Shown: positions 12,816 to 26,750, numbered from the stretch's first letter. The stretch is 64,000 nucleotides of DNA from Sanghuangporus weigelae (GCA_033182465.1 CP137321.1:2170001-2234000); one strand, 5' to 3'. The notes: generated by a model from the sequence alone, not told the origin. Numbers and translations: made by a program.

Positions 12816-13354
12816 TTTACGGCATTACATTTACATATTTCAGTGAGGTGGTTTTGCGCCGAGCCATACTCGCCACGACGGCGTAATCGCAAACTGTCAT
12901 GGAGACTGACTATTTTTTCAATTATTACTCTGAAAAATCTTTCAAATTCAAGTATTTCCTCAGGATCTAGATAGACACGCCGAATATGCCAAGGATTTTC
13001 ATCCCGGATAACGATTCATTCGTCACCGGGCAAATCATTGGTAAATCATAGGAACCAGCCACTATGTTCCACTTATGTTTTCCGCGTCTATTATATTTGC
13101 TATCTCGTTTGCTTGGCACTAGATTCCGTCCTGATAGGTTCTCATCTTCTTCTCTTCTTTCGGGTGATTTCTGTCGGCCCGCGGGTGGACCTGAGCACAC
13201 TTGGGTATACCTATCACTTGGGAAAGCAATTCTTCTTATCTATATCTTACGCATGACGGGCGACCGCACCTCTGCCGAAGTCAATGAGGTTTCGTTTAAA
13301 AGATGGCTCTCGATATCTGTGGACCTGGTGACGCTCAGTCCCTTTCATTCGGTT
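12816..13354. other. Intergenic region between COQ2 and the amidase gene
   Basis: Open frames here are short and unsupported. One frame continues upstream from the amidase start (an in-frame ATG at 13253), but the residues preceding [12 protein letters not shown] have no signal-peptide or family character, so I treat them as 5' untranslated sequence. Confidence 0.5.
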
Positions 13355-15745
<2,391 letters not shown>

Positions 15746-16212
15746 GTCAGTTGAAGTCGACCAGCCAGGAGAGACGTTTGTATTTGTGGTCGCGAACTTC
15801 AAATTCTCCCTCCTTTCCCTTTTCGTTACTCCGCCTTGTCTTTATTTGGGTTTGGGACTATTTTTTGAGCTTTTTAAGGTATGTAATGAATTACGTCTTT
15901 TTCGGCCATACCTTACACTAGTACTCCTTAAAACTCTCTCTACTCAACTAGTTTAGATCATTTCTCCTTTCAAGAAATATTAGATTATACATTTCAGACT
16001 TGAACGTACTTACAAAAGCACGAGACGAAATAGAAACTTTATAATATTTGGCTTCCATGTTTGACCTCAAAGCGATCGGATCCGTCGAATACAAGATTTC
16101 AACCAAACGATAACAACACAATTTGTTGACTTCTGTCTAATTATTTTGTCATACTACAAGTACAGAGCTGCTTTGACTTTTGCATAAATGGTGGGAGAAA
16201 CAAGCAAGAGCT
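15746..16212. other. Convergent 3' intergenic region
   Basis: Lies between the ends of the amidase gene (+) and the CsbD-like gene (-). It is T-rich then AT-rich with no open frame of note, consistent with two overlapping or adjoining 3' untranslated regions. Confidence 0.5.
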
Positions 16213-17002
16213 TTAAAATTCGCCTGTCTTGCGCTCCTGGCCACGCTCTTTAAGATCATTACGACCAGTCACAGAACCTGCAAGTTTTTCAACGTTGCCT
16301 GTATCGAGCAAAAGTGAGTTAAGCTCTTTCAACGGAAGAAAAATGCAGAAAGCCTACCGCGCATCTTGTCTCCGAAACTAGGCTTGCCACCTTGGCGGTC
16401 GCGCTCAGAATCGCCGCCGTACTGGTCCTTGGTATCACTAGTCTGAGATTGGCTTCCAAATTGATCACGGTTACGAACGTCGTCCGTGGTATTTCCGTAG
16501 CCTTCGCCTGAAGCTGCTCCAGATGTACGAGTTCCAGAGGTTTTGGTTGAATCATTGTTGAAGTCGTCGCTCTGACCGAATGCGCCGCCCGTCGTCGTAT
16601 TGTTGTACGACGAGTCGGATCCGCTGAATCCAGGCTTTTCCGCGCCGCGGTCGCCGCCAAATGCACGGCGGTCTGAACCCTGCGTCTGAGATTGACCTGA
16701 CTCGCCATACTGAGGCGATTCATTAAAGTTGTCAGAAGTGCGCGAAGTCTGGTCGCCAGAACCGCGCTGCTGATTCTGCCCGCCGTAACCACTTTGACCG
16801 GTGTTGGAACTGTCAATAGCACCGGAGCCTGTATCTTGGCCGTACGATTCTACACCGCCACGCGAGTCGCTGAATCCATCGTTGCCGCCGGTGGTCGAAC
16901 TCTGGTTGTAGCCAGTGGTCGAGCTCTGATTGTGACCGTCGTCTACGCAAACAATTAGAAGCTTCGCAAGCAAGTCAAAGCAAACGCACTGATGGAAGAC
17001 AT
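16213..17002 (-). CDS. Gly/Ser/Gln-rich hydrophilic protein with CsbD-like C-terminus
   Basis: Three exons (17002-16990, 16942-16358, 16298-16213) give 227 residues starting MSSIND. Nearly the whole protein is very hydrophilic and repetitive: a tandem NQSSTTG repeat near the start, then a Gly/Ser/Gln/Asn/Asp-rich body with recurrent FGxSxD and TSGT-like units. It has almost no hydrophobic residues, as in stress-protective disordered proteins. The last exon completes KMRGNVEKLAGSVTGRNDLK and ends ERGQERKTGEF, resembling CsbD-like fungal stress proteins. A TATA box lies about 90 bp upstream of the start, fitting an inducible gene. Function as a stress or desiccation protectant is inference from composition. 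Confidence 0.72.
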
Positions 17003-17091
17003 GTTGAAATTTGATAAAAGTGTGGATTGATTGCTGCGATGTAAGATGTTTGGAGTTGTCGTCTACTCTGCTGACGCTGACGGTTGAATCC

Positions 17092-17099
17092 ATTTTATA
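17092..17099 (-). promoter_or_regulatory. TATA box of the CsbD-like gene
   Basis: TATAAAAT on the minus strand, about 90 bp upstream of the start codon at 17002. Position and sequence fit a TATA element of a strongly regulated gene; no experiment-like evidence is available from sequence. Confidence 0.5.
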
Positions 17100-17418
17100 A
17101 GTACTGAGACATAGAGCCAAGGAACTACGCAACCGATGATGTCAGGAGCGTCACAGGAGATTGAGTCGGAGCGGCAGTTCCTTGTATGGTGGTAAACGGA
17201 GTGGAGTAAACCGTCTAGGCCACACCACATGCAATATAACGGGGGCCGTCTCCATCAATATTCCGATTCCGAGCTTCAGAAAAGGTCGCGAGACGTGAAG
17301 TATGCATTATTTAGATAGTTATATTTTTGAGATTACGTCGCATTAATTGATGTAGAATTCGTTGAAAACTCGTCCAAGCTTGAAGAATGAAGGTAAACCA
17401 AACCGTGACTTGAAGAAT

Positions 17419-18092
17419 TACAGTCATTAACCGGTCCTTTAAACAGTACCATTCCTTTAAACACCTTACGTTTTCTCACTCAATTCTTCATCCCTCACCA
17501 CAAGAAAAATGTTGCAGATGCAAAGTGTATATCTGAATTGATATCCAAATTTTTAAGTAAATCGGGCAAGTTGTTGGGTCAGGAAAAATTAGACACTGGT
17601 CAAATTTATGTGAAACCAGTAAACCTCACTCTGATCAAATTGGTCCTGTGCATTTTTCTGTCAACCAATGTGGATTCTGAGTTTATTAGCTAATATCACT
17701 CTATTATAAGTGTCTTATCTTATATTTTCATGGAGGAATATGCTTTCAGTAAATTAATGCAAGCTAAACAAGCAAAAAATGTGACAGATACACAAGCTGT
17801 TTATTTTACATAATGTGATCGACGTTGTTATGCCAAGTCGGCAAATTAGTCGATATTAGGCGTTTTGTAATGTCACACAGTGTTCAAAGGAGCCGTATTA
17901 TGTGACAATCACCTATAATTTTCTATTGGCCATATTAATTTTTCCTGTCTATGTTATGACTGGGGAAAAAATTAGCAGGTGTATCTCATGGTAGACAATT
18001 GGAGTATGCACTCAGTTTTGAGAAAATTGCTACGTGGTGAGCTACAAAAGTGGATCTGTAATAGGTGTTCAAAGGACCGGTTAATGACTGTA
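17419..18092 (+). mobile_element. Non-autonomous DNA transposon (MITE-like), copy 1
   Basis: About 674 bp bounded by inverted repeats. The left end has TACAGTCATTAACCGGTCC then TTTAAACA; the right end carries the reverse complement with TTTGAACACC. The outer bases (GAAG..AT) are also nearly symmetrical, so the exact boundary and target duplication are unclear. Just inside the left end a second TTCCTTTAAACACC box lies at about 17451-17465. An internal inverted copy sits near 17880 beside TGTGACAT. No open frame of transposase size occurs; the interior is AT-rich. A second copy with the same end asymmetry, in opposite orientation, lies at 47020-47665. The element occupies the divergent spacer between the CsbD-like gene and the RBR ligase, ending ~117 bp before the latter's start. 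Confidence 0.75.
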
Positions 18093-18208
18093 ATCTTCGC
18101 ATGACGAGGCTCACGTGATCTGGCTGTGTCTGTGACTTGACTTATGACTATGGTCAAGTTAAGTTGACTGCACGTACTGTCTTGGCGCAATTGTGGTCTC
18201 AACACTCT

Positions 18209-21006
18209 ATGCAAATTTTGGAGAAACGCGTGAAGGGATACTGTTGGAAATGGCAGCAAGGAAAATGCACGCAAGGCGATAAGTGCAAATTCAGGCATGC
18301 ACACCCACCGACTAGGCGTGAGAGCCGACACGATTGTGTATGCATTTCGATTTTGAGCATTTACCGTTGCACGTTATTCATTCTAGTGGTTTGGTTTGTT
18401 TCCAGACGAGTTCCACCGTTTCTTCCAATCCATGCGATACTAGAGCTCCAGTCGAACCGACTGCTAAACAACATCCGGAGCAGAACGTCCGGACTGACAA
18501 CGCCATCAAGCCTCCTTTCAAGAATGATTGCCTCTTTTGTAATCTTGGATTATGCAACAACACCCATCGTAAAGCCGCGTCATTTCTCCTCTCTGATACT
18601 AACGTACGTCATACCAAATATTGTTCTTCATCAAAATATAATATCTTCGCTTCCAATAGCCAAAAGAGCCTAAAAAGGCAGATAGTGATAATGCCTCTAC
18701 ACCTAACGCTGTGGAAGTATCAAACTTAGTGAACGTGAGTAATGGCCAGATGCCATCTTTCTATTTCGTATCAAGGGCTGGAATTCGATTTGAAAGGAAG
18801 AGTTTTGACATTGCCTTAGGATCCTGCCGGATTCTGCCCAAGTCGCACACCATCGTTTACGAGAACAAAACCACTACCAAGCAAACTATCTTCAGGACCT
18901 GACCAGCTAACTTTAACATTGCTAAAATCAACACGCGTAACGTTCGGCAAAGGACTACAGGTCCTTAACGTTTCCACTGCTTTTGAACCTAATATCGTCA
19001 CCTTAGGCGACCTGCCCGAAGGCATATCAGAATCTGCTGTGCGAAACATTGGCGAACCCTTTGGCGAGCTGTTATCTGTAGAATGTAAGCAAGGACGTTC
19101 AAAGGGTTCAGCAAAATTGGAATACACAGAACATGCTCAAGCAGCGTCAGCTGTTGCATCACTCAACGGTGCCGAGCTATTCTCTACGAAGATATCAGCG
19201 CGGTTATACTATCCATATCAGGATCGAGACGACGGAACGCTCGTCGCATGTAGAGTCCGCGTCGATATTCCAGCTTCTGGAATCGTAGCGTACGCTGGAT
19301 ACGAGTCTCTCGAGCACGCCGAAAAGATCGTGAAAACTATGCATGGCTCAACGTATAAGAACCACATCGTTACGGTGCAGATGCATAATGGGATCCCTAG
19401 AATAGGCACGTTCACGGTCAAGTTTGAGGGCCTTCCCTTCCAGACGACAGAGAAGAACATACGTGGTTTTGGCGGGCAAGGGAAAGGTAAACCCGTTGCG
19501 GGTGACGTGTTGCTCCAGAAATGCCTGTACAGATCTCTGGCAGACGCGACGAACGTATTGCAGAGGATTTTCGAAGAGTACGGTCAGCTTATCAGCTTAG
19601 ATTTTTCTCGCTCTTTGCCGATGAATGGGCGGATGCGTGGTTTCGCGCGATTCTCGCATCCTGAGGGTGCTGCAGCAGCTTGTAGAGCTTTGGACGGACG
19701 GCAATTCGCTTTTCTGGGACGTGAAAGAATCTACTTGCAGCATCTGCACAAAATGGTTTATAAAATCCCTCGTCGTATATACGATGCCTTGAGCGCTGAG
19801 CTCACTCGGCTTTCGAGCTTTGCCAGAGGACAACCTGGTGTCCAGCTGAGCATCGGCCAGACTACTCCTATCGAGATAGAAATCAACGCATCCCATCTGG
19901 ACAGCTTAAAACGAGTGAAGGCGCCGCTTGAACGTCTCATTGGCGGTGAGACCTTGGCGGAACAGGGAAAGCCCATATGGGACCACTTCTTTTCTACCTT
20001 CCAGGGAAACGCATTTGCAGACTCCGTTGCGAAGCAGACGCGTACGCATATTCGTCCTCTTGGAATGCGGTGTATAGTTAGGATATGGGGCAGTGACAAT
20101 GGTAGAGCTGAGGCGAAACAGTTACTTCTTGACGAGCTTAGACGTCGACGTACCGCGCGACGCTTTGCACTACCGTTGTCAGGGAAAGTGTTAATGAAGC
20201 TACTTTTCAACAGCCTAGACGATATTCGCCAGAGAGTCGGAGAGGACAATGCCTCAGTGGACTTCGAGACTCGGCAACTCATCATCCGTGGTACTGAGGA
20301 GCAGTTCCGCTGGGTCGTTCGATATATAAGCAGTCAATCAGGCTCCGTATCGGTTAAGAGATACTGGGATCGCAGGCCGAAAGCCGGAAGATGTCCAGTT
20401 TGTTTGGACAGCTTAACCAATGCCATATCCTTGGACTGTGGACACGGAGTCTGCAAGGAGTGTCTTGTTCGATATATGCTTTCCGCTAACAACAGCAAAT
20501 CCTTCCCTCTGAAATGCCTCGGCGACGACAATCGCTGTGCGGAGCTGCTTCCCCTCTCCATCTGCCAACGCTTCCTTCAGAAGGAGCAGTTCGTCAGACT
20601 CGCCGAAGCGAGCTTCTTCGCCTACATCCAGATGCGGCCGCAGGAGTTTCACTACTGCCCGACGCCCGACTGTCCGCAAATTTATCGCGGCGCACCGGGG
20701 ACGATCCGCCAATGCCCGAGCTGCCTCGTATCCATCTGTCCGTCTTGTCACAAAGTGCAGCACGACGGCGTGGAATGTGCAGTTACTAACGAGCTCGGCG
20801 AGCGGTTGTTTAATGAGTGGCGCGAGCAGCACAATGTGAAGAGATGTCCGAGTTGTTCGGCGAACATCGAGAAGGTCGCGGGGTGCAACCATCTGACGTG
20901 TGCGAGTTGCAGTGCGCATATTTGTTGGGAGTGCTTGGAGACGTTCAGGCTGTCAGGGGATGTGTATGATCATATGGTAAGGGCCCACGGGGGTATTGGA
21001 CTGTAG
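18209..21006 (+). CDS. CCCH-RRM-RRM-RBR (RING-between-RING) E3 ubiquitin ligase
   Basis: Four exons (18209-18337, 18406-18603, 18660-18734, 18820-21006) give 862 residues. Near the N-terminus is a CCCH finger, C-x8-C-x5-C-x3-H (CWKWQQGKCTQGDKCKFRH, ~13-31). A second, short Cys/His cluster follows (CLFCNLGLCNNTH). Two RRM-like folds come next (starting IVTLGDLPEG ~193, and FTVKFEGLPF ~325), then an uncharacterised linker. The C-terminal RBR module has RING1 (CPVCLDSL..CGHGVCKECL, from ~659), an IBR (YCPTPDCPQIY..CPSCLVSICPSC) and RING2 (CPSCSANIEKVAGCNHLTC, CWECL). Cys in GCNHLTC is the expected ubiquitin-thioester residue. Predicted role: ubiquitination coupled to RNA binding; targets unknown. 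A 5' element copy lies immediately upstream. The start at 18209 could be moved to an in-frame upstream codon. Confidence 0.88.
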
Positions 21007-21452
21007 GCATCAAATTTTCCGGCTTGTCCATATTTCTTTTTTCTCCTTGCTTTTCTTGCTTGGTTAGCCGTGTTATCTATGCGTGCTGTGTAAAATGCTT
21101 GTCTTGTATATTATTCGCTAGTGCTTGTGAGATTTGTATTTTTGTAGTTCTCATTGTTGATCGAGTCATCATTGTTCGTCGGACAAGAGAAACGATGTAT
21201 GTGATTAGCGAAATGCGTTGGGGGCTCTGGAGCATCGCAGAGCCGCCTTGAACAATTCCAAACGTGCAAACGAAAGGAGCTGAGATGAATCATTTTCATT
21301 TTTATGATTTCTTTTGAGCAATTCTAGTCATTCTTAAGCCACGTGCGGATTCGGTACTGCTCTGTTCTGTTCTTTATACCGTAACCGTCGAACAAACGCG
21401 CTCTTTCTCCTTCTCCCATTCCCTTTTCCTTCCATTCTCCGCCCTTTCTCCT

Positions 21453-21460
21453 TATAAAAG
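21453..21460 (+). promoter_or_regulatory. TATA box of BCY1
   Basis: TATAAAAG in a pyrimidine-rich promoter, about 90 bp before the BCY1 start codon. The CT-rich tract at 21400-21450 upstream is typical of fungal core promoters. Confidence 0.5.
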
Positions 21461-21545
21461 GCGCTTCTTGTTTCCTTTCAAGCATTGTCCTGCTTGGGTT
21501 CAGCCTCAATCAAGGCGGACAGCTTGAGTTGTCAAGTCAAGAATC

Positions 21546-23093
21546 ATGACCATGTCGACATTCGACTCGCTCGTCGCGGATCTCACACGCGATGCAAATC
21601 GCGTACTACCAAAGGACGCTTTACAGTTCTGTGCGAATTGGTTCCAGACGAGGCTCGAAGAGCAGCGTGCACGGATGAGGGATGTGCTTTCTCGACGAAC
21701 GTCGGCGGCGGCGCGCGATCTGCCAGCAGAGATGTTCGTTGATGCACCGCTTGGCGTGGACACGGGCGTCTCGCCTTTCTCCCCCGCGCACCGGCATTCC
21801 TTCCCTACGCACCGGCCGTCTATACCTGCGACGAACAGCCCGTTTGGGATGCTGAACGTACCTGGGAACGCGTTGTTGTCTAATTCACATCATCATGCCG
21901 CTCCGCCCCCGCCGACCTTGCAGATTGATCCTGTGTCACCTGTGTCTGGATTTTCGCCCACGTCGTACGACTACCATGCGCCCACCCCGCACCCGGGCGA
22001 CTTCTTGCAGCCGTCTGCGACTATCCTTGCGCGCCGCACGTCTGTAAGCGCCGAGTCGATCATGGTGGATAGTGATACAAACGAGCCCACACCGGTCTTC
22101 TCGAAGGCGCCTGAGCAACTTGCTCGGATTAAGCAGTCTATTGCGAAGAACTTCATTTTTCGTGACCTTGATGAGGAACAGGAGACGGGCGTGTTGAATG
22201 CGATGCAGGAAATCAAGGTCCCTGCGCAAGAAGTCGTCATTCGCCAAGGTGACGAGGGAGAGTACTTCTACGTCGTCGAGAGCGGGCTGCTGTATTGCTA
22301 TATCCGACAGGATGCACCTCCGCCGCCTGCAGTCACCGCGCACGACGCTTCTGACAAGTCGGGCGGAAATGGTGCCGCTGACAAGTTTGTGGCTCCGGGA
22401 TACCATCCAGAATTCGGACGCAAAGTCGCTGAATGTCCTCCTGGCACGTCGTTCGGCGAGCTCGCTCTGATGTACGGTCATCCGCGTGCGGCGACTGTGA
22501 TGTCTATCGAGCCTTCCACACTATGGCGCGTTGACCGCATCACGTTCCGTACGATCATCCTCAAGGCGGCACACAGACGACGTACGATGTACGAACACTT
22601 CTTATCAACTGTGCCGTTACTTTCTTCGCTCTCTGCTGAAGAGAGGAGCAAGATTGCGGACGCTTTGACGTCGAAAGTGTACCTTGATGGTGACAAGGTG
22701 GTGAAGCAGGGCGACATTGGAGATTCGTTCTTTCTTGTCGAGGAGGGTGAAGCTGTTGTTACAAAGAAGATCCCTGGGGAAGAGGGAGAACGAGAAGTTG
22801 GGCACCTCAGGAAGGGTGAATATTTTGGAGGTATGCATTCGCTGCTTTATTCTCTAGTTTGATCCTAATTCGTTTGATTCTCAGAATTGGCTCTCCTCCG
22901 TCGCGCGCCTCGTGCAGCGACCGTCAGCGCAGTGCATCGTAGAGATCCATCCGCACCAAAACTCAAGGTTGCTGCACTTGATGCAGCTGCATTCACGCGT
23001 CTTCTTGGCCCTCTACGCGAGATCATGGAACGTAAGGCCGGCGAAAGCTACGGACCAAACTACGGACCGCTGCACAGTCGGCTGTCGCGCTGA
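21546..23093 (+). CDS. BCY1: cAMP-dependent protein kinase regulatory subunit
   Basis: Cytosolic inhibitor of PKA, released by cAMP. Two exons (21546-22830, 22885-23093) give 497 residues. An N-terminal dimerisation/docking-like segment (FDSLVADLTRDANRVLPKDALQFC) leads to a Pro/His-rich linker. The pseudo-substrate is ARRTSVSAES, with Ser at the phospho-acceptor position, so it is a type II, autophosphorylated regulatory subunit. Cyclic-nucleotide domain A carries the phosphate-binding cassette GTSFGELALMYGHPRAATV; domain B carries GEYFGELALLRRAPRAATV. Both keep the Glu and Arg that bind cAMP. Domain A has a ~35-residue insertion (Gly/Ala/Asp-rich) between its strands. A second ATG two codons downstream could be the real start. 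Confidence 0.95.
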
Positions 23094-23598
23094 TTGGCTC
23101 AGCAGCTCTGGTAAATTGCACAGCATAGTAAGCCTTGATGTTGGGGATTGGTTTTTGGTCTGAGTAATGTCGATGCTGTACTGTATCTGTAGTCTTGTTT
23201 TGTAGTGTTTTTGGTCATTATGTTTTGGCTCTTCCTCAAATTTTATTATTTTATGCTGATGTTCTTGATACACTTGCTGTGTGGAATATATAGATCAATT
23301 ATGTCTTTTGCAGTTCATATCTTATTTTACTTTGAATTCATTTTGCAAGATTTGATGCCGGCGCGGGAACAGGTCTCAGCCGGAGTGACGCAGACGACCG
23401 GCAACAAGACTGATCACTCACTCGTTCGTAAGCACTAGTACTGCCATGGCAAATATCTTTATTTATTTCATCTCTTTCGCACTCACCACAACCATCTCAT
23501 CCTCTTTGCTTTCTCTCGAACAATAACAATAAGTAGCTACAGTGCGGTGGACGTTCAGGCGTATCCGTGTCGACCTACCCTCGTTTCTCAGGAGGCTC
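23094..23598. other. Intergenic region between BCY1 and the lipase gene
   Basis: AT-rich and T-rich sequence (3' untranslated region of BCY1) grading into a CT-rich stretch just before the next gene. No supported coding region. Confidence 0.5.
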
Positions 23599-25437
23599 AT
23601 GGAAGCTGAGTCCATTCGTTTGCACACCGGTGCTGGGACGGTCGTCGATGCTACGACGACTCTGGAGGGGGCCAAGGTGAAACACCTCCCGCCTGCCAGG
23701 GAGATTCCGTCGACCTTCTTGTCGAGCGTAAAGAGCTGGTGGGCGGTGGGGGATAAGGAGAGCGCGGCGAGTGAGGAGAGGTTATTGAGGTTCGTGGATA
23801 TCTAGAAGTCTATTCGCACGTATACGCTATCATATTCTAATGAAACCTGCTCTCTTGCTAGGATGCTGCCATTCTTCCAGTCCTCGTCTTGGCCTCGACA
23901 GAATACAGACCTGCCCGTGGTCGGCACGTCTTCGCGTGTAACGCTCTCCTCGCCCAAACGATTCCTCAACGTGTTCTCTATTAAGCACACGTCGCCTTCA
24001 TCTTCGCCTAAAGCACCTCCCGCGGTCTTCCTTCACGGGTTCGGGGCAGGTTTGTCGCATTCCCCTCTATTATCACATTACATGAACTTGATCCTGATGT
24101 GCATGATTTTACCCTTTCTGTGAAGGACATGGTTTCTACTTCCGTAACTACCCCGCGCTCGCCACCTGGGTCGCACGCACCAGCTCACCAGTCTACTCAC
24201 ACGACTGGCTAGGCATGGGGCGATCGGCTCGTGTTCCTTTCGTCGTACACGCAAAGCGCACAGACGTCTCCTCGCGCGTCAAGCAAGCAGAGGACTTCTT
24301 CCTCGACGCTCTGGAGGAATGGCGTGCCAAGGAAGGGCTGGAGCGCATGACGCTCGTGGGGCACTCCCTCGGTGGGTATCTCGCAACAGCGTATGCAGAG
24401 AGACACCCAGAGCGCGTTGCGAAACTTATACTGCTGAGCCCCGCTGGTGTACTTGGAGATCGTGAAGCTGCCCAGCCTAGTCGGGAGCTCAGTGATGATC
24501 AGTCTAGCGTTATGACTGCGTCTGTGAACGCGGATGCTGATAGTGGAGAAACGGGCAGGAATACGAGGAGACGTTTCTCCAGGTGGAGACGTTCTCAACC
24601 ACTTGAACCCGCCTCCGATGAACAAGTAAAAGCGGCGCATGATGAGCAACGGCGGAAAAAGCAGAATGAATCTCTGACTAGGCGATTCTTCACATACCTC
24701 TGGGAGGACGGTTGGAGTCCGTTCCAGATTCTCAGGAGTCTGACTGTCTTTGGACCTATGCTGGTCGGCAAGGTTAGTATCGTCTCCTGGTTTCCCCAGA
24801 CAAATTTGATTGTTCCTGACCGATTCGCTTGGATTCATGGTTTGGCAGTATTCTTCACGTCGCTTCTCAGGCCTGACAGAAGAAGAGACGCGTAACCTAC
24901 ATGACTACATTCTGAACATCACTCTCGCCAAGGGTTCCGGGGAATACTGCATCTGTGCGTTTTCTTCCTTCTTTCTATTTCACCGTCTCCCTTTACTTTA
25001 TTTACCTAACTCATTTACCTTAGCACATATCCTTGCGCCATTCGCTATGGCGCGCAAGCCGCTCGTCGATCGCGTACACGCGCTCAAGATGCCTGTTCGA
25101 TTCGTCTGTACGTATGCATACATACATATTTCACCCTTCAAACGGACTCTGAAATGCATATTTTTTAACAGACGGTGAGCACGACTGGATGGACCCGCTT
25201 GGCGGCTTGCAGTCTATAGAACGTCTGCAAACCGCAGGTAACTATGACGCCAAGATGTACGTCGCCGAGAGGGCCGGGCATCACGGTCAGTAGTAATCCT
25301 TTCTTTTTTTATTGTTTCCTGGTGTCTGTTTCTAAGTTCTTATTGTACTGACATGTCATTCATGCATGCACACAGTATACCTGGACAACCCGGACTACGT
25401 CAACGAGCTGCTCCTTAAGGAACTTTCGTTCGAGTGA
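23599..25437 (+). CDS. Alpha/beta hydrolase of the CLD1/ABHD4-5 family (probable mitochondrial phospholipase)
   Basis: Family members deacylate cardiolipin or N-acyl phospholipids. The start MEAESIRLHTGAG is the first ATG in frame. Exons are joined by six or so short introns (for example after 23791, 24050, 24772, 24954, 25107, 25287). Motifs in order: oxyanion HGFGAGHGFYFRN, YSHDWLGMGRS, nucleophile elbow GHSLGGY, acid in GEHDWMDPLGG, and GHHVYLDNPDY, which holds the catalytic His inside the H-x4-D signature of ABHD4/5-type enzymes. A ~70-residue charged, disordered insert (RRRFSRWRRSQ) sits between the core and the lid helix FFTYLWEDGWSPFQILR. It ends LLKELSFE. CLD1-like activity on cardiolipin is the most likely role but substrate is inferred from family only. 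Confidence 0.88.
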
Positions 25438-26750
25438 ACAGGAGTTTTGTCGGTGCTCTCCGAATTACTTAAATGTATGGTTATGGTTATGACTCGGACT
25501 TCGTCATGTTTATTCATTGCATACGTTGGATATTTGATATTTTATGACGGAATTCTTTGGGATGGTATGCACATGGCCTGTCTTTGTTCTATTTCTATTC
25601 TACCCTACCCTTTACTTTTTTTAATAGCATTCTCGTTATTCGTACCATAGACATAGACGTCGGCTATTGTAATCTCTTTTCACTCTTATACCTACCTGTT
25701 TCATAGACACTACTCCCGAGTTGAAATCTTCAACTGTAGGGCACTCAGCGCAGTTGTCCTCGATCACTCGTATACCGCTTACCTCTCAGCACGATCCATA
25801 CCTAAGTGAATGACAGGAATTTGTCGAAGACGGTACTTCTCCCTCTTGTTCGGTCAGACACAATGCACACTACACCAAGAGCAAGTCAATAATCTAAAAT
25901 TATCTGTTTTATACAAGACTTTACTTTGCTCTTTCGACTAACGCTAGCGCTATGACTGGTCAATTCGGCGCTACTGGGACGTATGTAAATATGTATATAG
26001 TCCATACGGGCGGCGGTATAATTAGAAAAATGAAAAAACTGAAAGTTTGGAAGGAGGAAAAAGTAAGTGGAAGCTAAGGGGTAAGAAGAGAAAGTGGGTG
26101 AGGGCTAAAAGGGAAGAAAGGGCTATACGTATACAGTCCGAACGGATAGAAAGGGGTTGGTTGTGTGACTTCGATGCACAGTGAAGAGAAAAAATGCGGA
26201 TTGTTAGGAGAAACGTAAGGACGTAAAGTGGGTAAAAAGAAAAAACTGAAAGAAAGGAAGAACGGAAGCAAGCAAGTGGCAGAGCAAGTTGGTTGGAAAT
26301 GGTTAGGATAAACGAGAGTCAAGAAGGTAAGGAATATATACCCAATGCACCAGGAATCGGGTTATTCACGAAAGAGAAGAGAGAAAAGAGTAGCTAGTCA
26401 GTACGGGAGCAAGCACCGGGAGGGGACGAGCAACAAGTTGAAAGAGAAAGCACGAAGCAGAGGGAAGGGAAGATGAAGAACGAAGGGAAAGGAGACCGGG
26501 CACGCGCGAATTAAACTGATCTGAACCGGAGGGGAGAGGTCGGTTGGGTAAATATAGCACAGATGAAAGAAAAAATTGTATGGTTGAAGGTGCTTGGTGT
26601 ATATCGTACAGGGTATCCTTTCACGCGATTTATCTTGCTTTGTTTCTTTGTTTCGTTCTATGTGGTCTTCCGAGCGTTTCTTCAATCACCTCCCCTTGTC
26701 CTTGTTGTTCATCCTGTTTCGCCCCCACTTTCACTTACGCGCGCATACAG
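25438..26750. other. Convergent intergenic region with strong purine/pyrimidine skew
   Basis: Lies between two 3' ends. From about 26020 to 26545 the plus strand is overwhelmingly purine (AAAGG, GAAAGA units), so the minus-strand transcript here would be pyrimidine-rich; this is probably the long 3' untranslated region of the membrane-protein gene at 26751. No supported coding sequence, RNA gene or transposon end was seen. Confidence 0.45.

Noticed and set aside
17431-18084. TTAA flanks next to CCGGTCC in copy 1, considered as a piggyBac-type target duplication
   Set aside because: The symmetry continues outside TTAA into ACAGTCA/TGACTGT, and copy 2 has no TTAA at the same place, so TTAA is probably part of the inverted repeat.
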